64,000 bases of DNA from Nematostella vectensis (taxonomy: Eukaryota; Cnidaria; Anthozoa; Actiniaria; Edwardsiidae). Below are positions 47,364 to 58,611 of the stretch, one piece after another. Location: positions 15,332,139 through 15,396,138 of the forward strand of contig NC_064039.1 in assembly GCF_932526225.1 (NCBI RefSeq), read 5' to 3'. Position numbers and translations under genes: made by a program. The notes below the pieces were generated by a model. That model was not told where the DNA came from. It searched no databases and saw nothing but the letters and a program-made list of their open reading frames with translations. The number at the start of each line of letters is the position of its first letter. The first letter of the stretch is position 1.

Positions 47364-48784
47364 ATGGATATTGATTCTTCAGATACGACAGTCATTAGGT
47401 AAGTAATTTTGCAATGTTTTTGAAGCAGTTTAAGCTTTATAAAAGCTATTTTTTTTGTTTCAAGAGATCCTAATTCAAGAAAGTAAAACGACAGTTCTTT
47501 AGCCCTTTCTTTCAGCTTTAATTTGATATATTATTGTGTGTACTAGCTCTCCGGTTCCAGAAAATGCTCCCAACGAACCTGAGGATACTCCACTTACAAC
47601 CAAGCGAAAGGGACGTTTTAACATCGCTTTGTATTCGAAACGAAGAAAACTTATCATGGAAGAGCTTGTAGACGAAAAGCTAGCAGCAGATGTCAAAGTG
47701 AAAAGCCTGCAGAATAAAATCAACTATCGTAAGCGCAAGGTATGACGATCTTTGGATTGAAATATATTGAAATATTAGAATTAAGAGCTTACATTTTTAA
47801 ATTATATAAGAGGCACTTCAAAAAAAAAAAACATTTTTGAATTAACACTTCAGCCTTACAAATTCGAGCTGTTCTTGTATGAAAAATTTCTGTATTTGTC
47901 ATTATGAATGAAGTCATAAAATTGCCAATTTCACTAAAATCAAGGAAATGAGCGAGGAGTGTTTATTGGGATGTATATTTTATAGTTTAGATGTATTTAT
48001 AATGTATTCTAATACAAAAATACCTTCCAGTAAATATATAAAAGAAAAAGAAAATTGGATTACTGCCAATTTATTCATTTTTCAATGCTTTATTATTGAA
48101 AGTCATATTAAAGTCATATCCCTTTTGAGCAGTTTGACTGCAAAATAAGTTTTGATATTTACAGGCTGATGATCTAGAAACACTGGTGCCTGCACCGAAG
48201 CAACGACCAAGAATGCCTAACACAGAGAGTATGATCTGCAAAGAAAATAGTGATCATATTAATTTATCTAAAGCTCAAAGTCAAAGAAGAAGAAAAGCAA
48301 CACTTAGGGCTTTAAAGCCTATACACTGCAATCAAAGATCAACTGACCAAACCCCAATTATGAATGGGATGTGGTCAACGCTGATAAATGAAAACCCAAC
48401 ACAGGTCATAGAGTCCTTAATGACAACTTCAAAGGTCTGCACTACCAAAGTCATTCCTAGCATTGTAAAGAATAATGTGACAAAGTATGAAAAAAGTCAA
48501 GAGAACTTTGTACGAAGCACAGCCCTGCTTTACAAGGGGGGTTTACTAACAAAAACCAAGTACAAGGAATTAAGGAAAGACAAAGCAGACTTTATGCAAG
48601 GAGTGTCAGTACCGCGACCTGTAGCTTATGATAGGTTGATGTCATACATAAAAGGAATAAACATGGGGGATGTGTATGATCTCCAAGTAAGTAGAACAAA
48701 CAGAGCAAATGCAGGGGAACCGTGAAATAAAAACAAACTAGATATTACTATAGATACTAACAACTATTTGTTGACAAATTGTTC

Positions 48785-48828
<44 letters not shown>

Positions 48829-50989
48829 GTTTGAAATAGTTATGCATGGTATTTTTTGTCTGATTGATTGTGTTCTGGTTGAGTGTTACTAACAATTTTT
48901 CAATAAATAACTATATTTATCTTATTTGTTTTTTATTTCAGTTTTCCTGCATTAGTTCTATATGCCAGGATATATCAAATGAAATGTTTGTACAATCATT
49001 GATTTTTTAGAGTGCAAACACTATACCCGTGAAATAGATAGCTACACTAAATATCGCCTAATTTTGGCCAATTCAATGGATTAATCAGCACTAACTAGTG
49101 GTAATTAGTTCCTATTTATTTCATGGGTATAATGTTTGCAATCTATTGATTCTTAATCCATTAAACACATAAACAAGGGACAGTGAACATTTGGATTATT
49201 ATTCTGTATTGTTTAGAATTTCTAATGAGTTGCTTAAAATTGGCAATTAAAAGCCACTTCATAGAAATTAAAAATATTGTTATTTTTATTTCAATAGGAT
49301 TTTGCTGAACAGAAAGGGAAATGTCCAGTACATGGAGTCTATCGGTCTTTGGAGACCTTGCTTTTAAGGCTAGCTGACATGTACTTAATGCTAAATGAGC
49401 ACTCCAACATCCTTCATTGGTTTAATGACCAAAAAGGAAAATTCATTGTGGCAATTGGGGCTGATGGAGCCCCTTTTGGCAAAGACGAGACAGCAACTTC
49501 ATATTTAGTGAGTCTTTTAAATGTTTTAGAAGGGGTACAAAGTTGTGACCACAACTACTTATTAATGGGAGGGAATTGTGACGAAACTCATGAACTGATG
49601 TACGAGTATACCAAACATGTTATCAAGGAAATGGAAGAGATAGAAGTGAAGGAATATGAGGTGCGTGGTATCAAGATATCATTTCAATGCAGACTTATTC
49701 CCAGCGACCAGAAATGGATGGCGAGTATGTCTGGAGAATTAAACAATGCTGCGACCTACTTTTCAACGTTTGCCAATGTCTCGAAGAGTAATATGAAGAC
49801 CATAAATGGTAAAATTGGCCATGACTCAAGCAGCACTTGGAAAAAATGGGCATATGAGAAAAGATTGAAGGATGCAGAATCTGTCAAGTCATTCAAAGAG
49901 AAGAACAAAATTCCAGACGGTTCGAAAGCCAATAACCATCGAAAAAAAATAACTGAGTACATTGCATCTAACAACTCAAGACAAGAGTTCTATCCTCCAC
50001 TAGGGAAATTTGTTAAGTACCTTTACCCAGAGCCTCTTCACAACAGCAACAACGCATGGCAGCAATGGAATTTAGATGTTTTAAACACTGCCATACATCT
50101 AACCAATAAAGCTGACATCAACAAAGCTAATGGGAACATTACACTTTTGCCAAAGCATTCAGCACTGGCAAAATACATGAGCTTGCTCAAAGACACCATT
50201 AAGGCTGGAAGACTCTACAAGAAGGTGGAAAGATGATTCAGTGAAAAGAAAAAGACTGAAGACTTTTCCTACAGGTTTACTGGGAAGGAATCTAAACTGT
50301 TCTGCTGGCATTTCATGAAGATCTGCTGTGTATTGATTGAAACTCAAGCCATTCCAAAGACCACCTTACTGCATGTCTATAGCCTGGCATATTCAGGTCT
50401 GTGTTTACGGAACTGTGTTTCCCTTTATAGCAGGGTTCACATCAGCGAGAGTGACATTAATGTTCTTAAGAATGAGTGTGAGCAGTATTACAACTGTCAA
50501 GCTCTATTCTTGGCCAATGTCAAACCAACCACATGGACAATTGGAAAAGCAATTCCATACTACACAGATGAGATATATAATGATTTGGGGTTTGGGCTCG
50601 GCTTGAATAGTATGCAAGGCAGGGAAGCTAAGCATATAAAGCTCTCGTCTTATGCCAAAAACACTACCAAGGGTAAACACCTTCGGTGGTGGCAAGTTTT
50701 TAGGCATGAGTTCATGGAACTGATATGGCTTAAAGAAACTGATTCCAAGCAAGTGGCCAAAAAATTGCATTGCACAAATCATTCTGAAAATGATGCTCAA
50801 GACAAACCTTCCAAGGATAAGTACATCCCTCCATACTCTATCAGCAACAATGAATTTTGTGCTTGTGGTCAGCCTAAGTCAGTTCCTGTGGCTTCCTGTT
50901 CTATTTGTTCCTCGGATGAATTCAAACTAGTAGTGAAATCATGCAAGGAGGGTAAAATTGACAATAGAGTGCTTACACTATGTCCATGA
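47364..50989 (+). pseudogene. large spliced transposase, one nonsense codon
   Basis: Exons read as 47364-47398, 47547-47739, 48165-48686 and 49298-50989, each with GT/AG borders and compatible phases. Exon 4 has [10 protein letters not shown], a F-Q-C-R-L-I-P-S-D-Q-K block, N-A-A-T-Y-F, E-P-L-H, G-L-G-L-N-S-M-Q-G-R-E-A-K-H and W-x2-V-F-R-H-E-F, then a Cys-rich end. I know this family only as an abundant cnidarian transposase-like protein; acidic residues in the G-A-D and E-P-L-H blocks are candidate catalytic sites. TGA 50234-50236 interrupts exon 4, but the same frame continues to 50989. Confidence 0.6.
48786..48832. repeat. (ATCA)n microsatellite
   Basis: About eleven copies of ATCA inside intron 3 of the transposase gene. 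Confidence 0.9.
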
Positions 50990-51214
50990 AGTAAGATCAT
51001 ATTAAGTATTTTCTAACAGTTCTTATTTAGAGACTATTTAGTCATCAGTCAACCAGAACATTCATTATTACACAAATACATATATACACAAGAGACCACT
51101 TTAATTATTCTTTGTGTAATGAATGTTCTGTTTGACTGATTGTGACTAAATAGTTTCTAAATAAGAACTGTTAGACAATAACAACTTTGATCTTGTTTCA
51201 TGGACATAGTGTAA
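50969..51214. repeat. long palindrome at the transposase 3' end
   Basis: Left arm CTTACACTATGTCCATGAA onward and right arm TTCATGGACATAGTGTAAG are inverted copies, with about 100 bp of imperfect pairing and a loop near 51075-51115. The left arm supplies the last codons and stop of the transposase. It could be a MITE inserted into the gene end. Confidence 0.75.
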
Positions 51215-51562
51215 GAATTCTACTGTATTATCATGTCTCATCATGACTCACAATAAACTTTTTTATTCTAGCCATTTTATCATATTTAGAAATCATATAT
51301 AATCATTCCAGTAATGCTAAATATTTCTCTCATTCTACTGAGGATGACATTATGAATATGTTCATATTACTGGTTGTTCTTCCATTGGTTGTTGTCCAGA
51401 AACAATTATATGACAATTAAAGAACAATAAACAAGAACATTTCTCCCAGCCTGATTGTGGTGATTTACAATTTATACAAGTGACAAATATGCTGTTGTAC
51501 AATGTTTAGTACGTCAGATATGTAGAGTATACCTCTTGGTAGCTGGAAGAGTTAAAACAGTT

Positions 51563-52189
51563 TCAGTGTTGAGCCACTCCAAAAGAATTCCAGACCCCAT
51601 AATGGAAGGTAATGTTAAGTGTTTCGGAGTTAATAGAGTATTTCAGGATCATAGGTTGCTCCTCTGAAACTATAACTTCGGCAAAGCTTTCATCTGCAAA
51701 TTTCTTCATTAGTAGCTCGTCTTTCTTGATTCTCACCCCCTCATCATTCATATGGTTGAAGAACCAAATAGCCTTTCTTTTGTCATGCACTGTAATTCGT
51801 ACTTGAGCAGCAGTTGATCTTGAAGTGTGCCCAAAACTGTTGTGGTTAAGAATTGCATTTGATATAATACCAAACACTTCTTGAGGAACTTCACGTGTAA
51901 AACTGCCAAATTACGGCGAAGAGGTAACTGGTATAGCACGAAGTCTCCTACGAATTCCATCATGCAACTTAGCAATAATTCGCTCTGTCATGGGCCAAAT
52001 ATCAACAATCGGATGGCAATAGCTTCGACGAACAGAACCATCATGCTTGTCAAAAACGGACGCCATTAAACTTTCCAACTCTCTAAAGACGTTATTCTTG
52101 AATGAATCATCCTTTTTATTATCAGTCTTGATCGACAATTTCCAATTCAGCACGCTTGAAAGAATTTTTTGTTTCAACGGGGCCGCCAT
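51563..52189 (-). pseudogene. second gene of the CACTA-like element, unknown family, one nonsense codon
   Basis: ATG at 52189. About 92 codons of helical, Lys-rich sequence (S-V-L-N-W-K-L-S-I, C-H-P-I-V-D-I-W-P-M-T-E-R-I) run to TAA 51911-51913. The same frame then continues for 116 codons to 51563 with V-F-G-I-I-S-N-A-I-L-N-H and I-W-F-F-N-H-M-N-D-E. One nonsense change in a gene of about 208 codons is the simplest reading. It is convergent with the transposase. A partner protein for transposition is possible but unproven. Confidence 0.5.
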
Positions 52190-52293
52190 GTTTGATTTAA
52201 CATCAGTGTGTACCACAGGAATCCCAAAATAATTACCCAGAGAGCACTGCGCGCCTAAGATGAGACAAAATGGGACCCAGCCAGCCCGACGTG

Positions 52294-54803
52294 TACACCC
52301 TGGGTGTCCCCTATATTGGTTGCGCCAAAACCAAAGTCCCCAGGCAAGATACGTGTGTGTGTCGACATGCGCCAGGCGAACAAGGCGATCAAGCGCGAAC
52401 GTCACGTCACGCCGACCATCAAGGAGATGATAGGAGATTTAAACGGAGCGAAGGTTTTCAGCAAACTTGACCTTAACCAAGGATACAACCAACTCAAATT
52501 GGCGCCCGAGTCGAGATACATCACCACTTTCAGCACCCACATGGGCCTAATGCGCTACAAACGTCTCAACTTCGGAATCTCGAGTGCTGCAGAGATTTTC
52601 CAGAATGTAATCCGAGAGACACTGGAAGACGTCGATGGTGCGATAAATATCAGTGACGACGTACTCGTATTTGGCAAGACACAGGAGGAACACGACCGAA
52701 ATCTGAGGGCAGTCTTCAAACGGCTGAGAGAAAAGGGCCTAACCCTCAACAAAAGCAAGTGCGAGTACGGCAAGAAGAAGCTGGAGTTCTTTGGGTACGT
52801 GTTCTCCAAAGACGGCATATCCCCAGACCCCAAGAAAGTCAAAGACGTGGTCAACCTGCAGACACTGTCAACAGCATCAGAAGTACGCAGCTTATTAGGA
52901 ATGACGAACTACTGCTCAAGGTTTATCCCAGACTACGCCACCAAGACCGAGCCACTACGACCAACCGTGGTGTTGGACGGCAGAGCATGACAGTGCAGTC
53001 AGCCAGCTGAAGGACGCACTAGTAAGCGCACCCGTAACCGCCTACTTTGACCCCGAGAGGCGCACTGAGGTAGCTGTTGATGCCAGTCCCATTGGTTTGG
53101 CAGCCACCCTATCCCAAGTAGAACCCAAGACCGAGGCGAGACACGTCATAACTTATGCTAGCCTGTCTCTTACGGAAACAGAACAGCGATATAGTCAGAC
53201 GGAACGAGAAGCCCTCGCGGCGGTATGGCCATGTGAGTATCTGCACCTATACATATACGGCAAACCAGTGACGGTATACACGGATCACAAGCCCCTGGTG
53301 TCCATCTACGGCAACGCAAACTCAAAGCCTCCCGCAAGAATCGAGAGATAGGCGCTGAGACTTCAGCCTTACCAAGTCACTGTAAAGAATCAGCGAGGTG
53401 AAGAAAACCCAGTGGATTACCTATCCCGTCATCCAACAAAGTTCGCAGCTGAGACGAGCAGACAACAGAAGGTGGCAGAAAAATATGTCAATTATCTCAC
53501 AAAGACATCTACTCCAAAAGCCCTCAAAACACAAGACATCGAGAACGCGACAGAGAGCGACGCAACACTGCAGGCTGTGGCCGAAGCCATACGCAAAGGG
53601 AACTGGCACAGTGCGGTCAAGCGTCCAAGTGTTGACAAGACAGATTTTCAACTACTCGAGAGAGTAAAGGATGAGCTGACTATGAACGAGTCCGGCAACC
53701 TTATTCTACGCGGAACACGCATAGTCATCCCCAAGAGTCTACAATGTCACGTGGTGAGGCTGGCGCATGAAGGTCACCAAGGGCTAGTGAAGACCAAATC
53801 ACTTCTACGTGAGAAAGTGTGGTTCCCCAACATTGACAAGCAAGTTGAAAGCATGGTGAAGTCGTGTAGCGCGTGTCTGATTACTACACCCGAGAGTATG
53901 CGAGAACCCCTACAAATGTCTTCTCTTCCGAAGGCACCATGGACGGAAGTCAGCGTAGACTTCGCTGAGCTAGCGAGCAAGGAATACCTTCTGCTGATCG
54001 TCGATGACTACACGAGGTTCCCGATCGTCGAAATAGTGTCTTCTACCTCCGCAGCAACGGTACTGCCCAAGCTGGACAAAGTGTTATCGGAATACGGAGT
54101 CCCTGAAGTAGTGAGATCGGACAACGGTCCCCCATTCAACGGCAAGGAATTCGCATTATTCGCGGATGACCTCGGATTCAAGCATCAAAAGGTCACTCCC
54201 AAATGGGCAAGGGCGAACGGAGAAGTGGAGAGATTCTTCCGGACCGTGAAGAAAGTGATCAAGACTGCGAAGACGGAGAACAAGAGTTACAAGCAAGAAA
54301 TGCAGAGGCTGCTGAGAAACTACCGCGCAACGCCTCACAGCACGACAAGAGTCGCTCCAGCAACAGCGTTGTTCGGAAGGCCGCTGAGAACGAAGTTGCC
54401 TCAGACTGCAGTACCCTGCACCGATCAAGAGATCTGACAGCGTGACCAAGCGGCGAAGGAGAAGATGAAGCAGTATGCGGATAACAAGCGGTATGTCAAA
54501 CCTTCGACTCTAGCGGAAGGAGATACGGTTCTAGTGAAGCGGGACGAATCAAAGCGGAAGAGCGACACACCCTACGACGCAAGACCACGCATGATACTAG
54601 GAAAGAAAGGTTCTATGGTCACAGCTCAAGACGAGGATGGTGTCAAGGTCACAAGAAACTCGTCCTTCTTCAAGAGGGTACCTGCACCTGCGGAAGACCA
54701 AGATGATGTCCCCGATCAAGATCCACCTACCCCGGCAGATGTCACCCCTCCGCGGCATTACCCGCAACGCGCACGATCACGCCCGCACAAGTTAAATGAC
54801 TAA
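52294..54803 (+). pseudogene. Ty3/gypsy pol: reverse transcriptase, RNase H, integrase
   Basis: RT (52304-52990) with F-S-K-L-D-L-N-Q-G-Y and I-S-D-D-V-L-V-F (catalytic D-D). A frame change at about 52960 follows. RNase H comes next (V-D-A-S-P-I-G-L-A-A, Y-T-D-H-K-P-L), then TAG 53349. The integrase follows in the same frame: H-x3-H ... C-S-A-C zinc module, D-F-A-E, R-S-D-N-G-P-P-F, G-E-V-E-R-F. After TGA 54435 a basic C-terminal tail runs to 54803. Only three lesions besides the transposon insertion suggest a relatively young copy. Confidence 0.85.
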
Positions 54804-55339
54804 GTTTGCGACAAGTAGTCATCTCCCAAACGAACTATGTTAGAACTGTTGATTTTGAACTTTATTTTTAGAGCTAATGATAGACTAAAGGACTTAGTTT
54901 CCCCAGGTCATTTTGATTGTATACTTTAATTTAGTTTGAATTACGTCTATTATATATGTGCTAGGTTTTCTCCAAAGAAGGACGAAATCAGTTCACAACA
55001 TCTTCAATGTACAATCAACTGAAAGTATTGATTAATTGTTGATTTTCCTTCATTTTTATTTACCAAGAAGGGAGGAATATAGAATTGATTCAAATCGTTC
55101 ACAGCAAAATTCATTTCTACCTACCTAGTGCAGCCAGCGGTGACCAGATTTGTAGAACACTCTCTTCTCGGTTACTGAATATGTCTTTGCCACTGGGTAA
55201 GTTGGAAGTTTATCCAATCCAAAACAATTCGCGCTGTTTGAAAGACTTTCTGTCACGTCTTTGCTGATGATCATTCATTCAAACTAGTGATTTGGTTGAA
55301 CCAAAACCGGCAAATTGACTTGCTACTTTGACTTTCTAG
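54804..55339. other. 3' region of the gypsy element, possible polypurine tract
   Basis: AAGAAGGGAGGAATATAG at about 55065-55082 resembles a polypurine tract preceding a 3' LTR. No LTR pair can be confirmed. Confidence 0.35.
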
Positions 55340-55446
55340 TTCTGGCAGTTTGCATTATTGGAGTGGCGGTGGTATTGGTCATGGCTAAAGGTGGAATAAG
55401 CCTCTTCGGCCGAGTGAGAAGAAGAAGGCCATCTCAGAACCCTATG
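55340..55446 (+). CDS. possible exon encoding a single transmembrane helix
   Basis: CTTTCTAG acceptor before 55340 and ATG/GTAAAT donor after 55446. The in-between frame gives L-A-V-C-I-I-G-V-A-V-V-L-V-M-A-K-G-G, then R-V-R-R-R-R, a membrane helix with a basic stop-transfer. It is probably an orphan or host-gene exon; its partner exons were not found. Confidence 0.3.
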
Positions 55447-57900
55447 GTAAATGCAATGAATTTGTGTTTTCATTAGACCATCGGTTAGCTCATAGTTTAG
55501 TTACTAAAGCCGACGCAGAAACTGGATACCCTCGAATTTATACTACTTGCTCGGAAAATGCTTGTTACAATCCAAAATGTGTAGTATCAATAACTCCGTT
55601 TTATCTTTAGATCTGTATTATTTCGGGAACTATCTCTATGGATCTCGATTAACACAGCGATTTTCGTGGTTTCCGCAACTTAATAACAATGCATGCACCT
55701 CAGAATTAATTGTGGCTTTAGCCTTATTTCTGGCGCGCCGTTTGTTTAAAAATTGTCTACATACTGTATGTAGTAGTACAAGTTCCTATATACGCAGTAG
55801 CACACTTTTCGGAAATAGGAGAGCTACTACTCAGTCAGCTGGGCTTCTTCAAAACAGGCAACAACAATCCATTTTATGTTGTTCCGCCATTTTGTAATTC
55901 GAACTAGTACCCATGCCTTCTCTGGCGATGGTAATTTAAGCTTATTGACGAGTGGTCCAGAGAAATATTATATTTTCTTGCCAAATTTTGAGGGGTCGAA
56001 TTCTCTGATTTTAGATATTTATATATAGATTTATATAGACTTTCCCTCAAGCCGTTTTGCGATGACCCACCCACAAAGCTATACACTCTTTTTTTATAAC
56101 GTCTAATTTTCAGTTGAGGCTGGGCTTATTTTTGGGACACTTTAATGGTGAATGTGTTCTTAACGATGTTCTTAAATTGTATATGAAAAGTGTATGTGAG
56201 AATATAATACCCAATGAACTATTAGGAAATTAGAAATAAATTTTCCTGCGGTTACCATGGCATTAGCAGGAAAATATGCTCTCTTCGGTATCCGGTATTG
56301 TTTTAGGAAGAGGATTACGCTATTGATCAATGGCAATAATAAGGTTGTTACTATGAGTACAATTTGATTCTGCATTTTAGAACGCACCATTACCATTACT
56401 GGAAGGGCGTCTTTCTAAAAAAAAAAGGTTCTTACTAAAAAGGGGAGTACTGCTAAATTTACCTTTATAGGAAATCCTTAACATATTTTCAGCTGAAATA
56501 ATGTTTCTATTACGAATCCTGGTCTGTCCGAGAATGATTACTTAAGGATCTGGTCAATCTGATTTTCCTTATTCCGAGTGGGAGCAGAGCTAGAAGGACG
56601 AATATACTGGTGTATCGAGTATGTTTTGATGTATTCCCGATGGGTTACAAAAACACTAGATCAAGAATCCTTTCAATTCTAGGCAAAAAACTATATTGTA
56701 ACGTTATTTAAAACAAATAGATATCATTTTTGTGCCCCGTTGCGTACTTTTTTGTTCATAACACGCTGTTACATCATATGTGCATCTATTAAAAAACAGA
56801 CGCACGCAAAAATGAGATCTATTTGTTAAATAGTTGAGGTTCGCGGGCAAAAGTATGGTATTTGCCCGTATCCTGAGATGGGTTAAGATCATATTTATGA
56901 CAAAGAAACTCAACTCTATTGCTATTAAAATAACTTTATGGGGTATTAAAATCATTTTTATTTTTTATTTTAAAAAGCAAGCAAACTATTTAACCAAAAA
57001 CATTTTATCCCGCTGATTTGTTCATTTTAGCCCGCAAAATGCGCAACAATGCCCTATAAAGTTGTTTATTTTTATATCCCCAATCCAACCGTTTCCCAAA
57101 CAAACGTTATAATTATTTTTGAACAGACAACACTGACGCTCAATTCCAGCTCCCTCGAAGTGGATTCTCAAACTTATCGACTATTTGCTATGGTATTACA
57201 TTCAGCAGTCCGCCACCATTACTACTCTGTTAAGAACTCATCAAGGAGACGAGAATGAATGGTTAGTTAAGATTTTTTAATACAATACAGGCAAAATCAT
57301 AAAAGCTCAAAAAATTCGTTTTTACGTGTTAAACCGATCCGCGCAATATTGCGTTGTTACGCATAATATCAAATCGTACGACAAGCTGTTTATTATTTTC
57401 GTTTGTACCTTAAGGTACAAATATCTGCAATTTTCCTACGGCCAGGATAGTAGTGGGAGGTTTATCTCTACCCTTGCTGGATGTTTCTTGTATCATTTGA
57501 CCATCCCTGACGGGTACATTTAGGACATGATCGGAAAAAATTAGCTATATTACTATGAATGTCAGCCTTTATAATTAGTCGAGAAGAACGGTAATGATAT
57601 CTTGTCCGCGGTTCAAGGAACGATTCTGTCAGTATCCTTTTTATAAATAATATACAGGTTATTGTGTTATAGTCTTTTTGGTGTACGGGAATATACGGGA
57701 ATCCCTATATAGTTCTCACAATAACCCTATGTAGAAAACAACCATGCAAGAAGCACAAACAAACCTGTTCTGCGATGAGGGGGATGTTTTTGTTAATGAG
57801 TATAATTTGCTGAAGTAATTATTATTAGATTAGATGCTTTTTCATTGCTGCCTTGTACAGGCTGATCTGCCTTGTGCAATCATTCCTGAATCGTATGTTT
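55447..57900. other. AT-rich sequence, no gene seen
   Basis: No coding block on either strand has recognisable motifs. Short palindromes and A/T runs are common. It may be intronic. Confidence 0.4.
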
Positions 57901-57903
57901 CAG

Positions 57904-58545
57904 CGAGAAAATACTTCATGAGATGGAGTCTTTCATAAGCTTCTTTGTGGGACTGGCCCAACTAAAAAAACATTTTCTTTGTTTCACAAAAACAGAGATC
58001 CAAAACAAGAGGTGGCGGAAACTGGGGCAATATAATAGAAGCGATAACCTGATCCATCTCGTCTTTGCAGGGAATCCCGGAACAGGTAAGACCACATTTT
58101 CAAGGGAAGAGTCAGGTTAGTAAAATATGTAGTACCTATAAAGTGCAACTACAAGCAAAATGTTGGGGTGGTTAAACATGGGCATGATAAATTTTGATGC
58201 ATATACACAGTTGGACTCCGTTAACAGGAACCCTGAAAGACTAAAAACATTGAAAGTTAAAGTTAACCAGTAGTTATAGTGGTTTCACAGTTTCAAAATA
58301 TCGGCACTAGTTATACAAATCCTTCTATTTACTGACAGAAATTATCCACAAGATCGGTAAGGTCGGCGAGGATGGGGTAATAGAGGTACAAAGGACAGAA
58401 ATGGTAGACCAGTACCTTGGCCATACGGTGACCAAGACAAGGGGAAAGATCCAGGGGGCAGCAGGAGGGGTTATGTTTATTGACGTGGCCTACAGGCTTG
58501 AAGAGTTTATATCAGTTATGGAGTCTGGCGACCCGCTGTCGATCA
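57904..58545 (+). pseudogene. AAA+ ATPase of the CbxX/CfqX (CbbX-like) type, broken
   Basis: An acceptor TTTCAG at 57902 opens an exon reading F-V-G-L-A-Q-L-K-K and F-A-G-N-P-G-T-G-K-T-T (Walker A, about 58067-58097), ending near 58125. A second block at 58340-58545 gives Y-L-G-H-T-V-T-K-T and G-G-V-M-F-I-D-V-A-Y-R-L. In this family Walker B is D-E-A-Y; here the catalytic Glu is Val. The rest of the AAA module is missing. The family remodels protein complexes; this copy cannot hydrolyse ATP normally. Confidence 0.6.
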
Positions 58546-58611
58546 GATGTGTAAAGTTGAATTTTTGGAATATTTTTGCTTTCCACTAAGAACAATTCTT
58601 TATCTCTTACA

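Larger units (their letters stand above)
47149..52293. mobile_element. 5.1-kb CACTA/CMC-like DNA transposon with two convergent genes
   Basis: The ends CACGTCGGGCTAGCTGTGTC (left) and, in inverse, CACGTCGGGCTGGCTGGGTC (right) form terminal inverted repeats. TAC is duplicated on both sides (47146-47148, 52294-52296), and removing the element plus one TAC restores the gypsy RT codons. CAC termini and 3-bp duplications suit the CACTA/EnSpm group, but the superfamily is not certain from the transposase alone. It carries a four-exon transposase gene and a reverse-strand second gene. Confidence 0.75.

Noticed and set aside
48786-48832. Short regular repeat considered as CRISPR-like
   Set aside because: It is a 4-bp microsatellite without spacers; no CRISPR array is present in the window.
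55127-55199. Short exon-like block with splice-like borders before the transmembrane exon
   Set aside because: Its reading phase does not fit the following exon and it has no recognisable domain.
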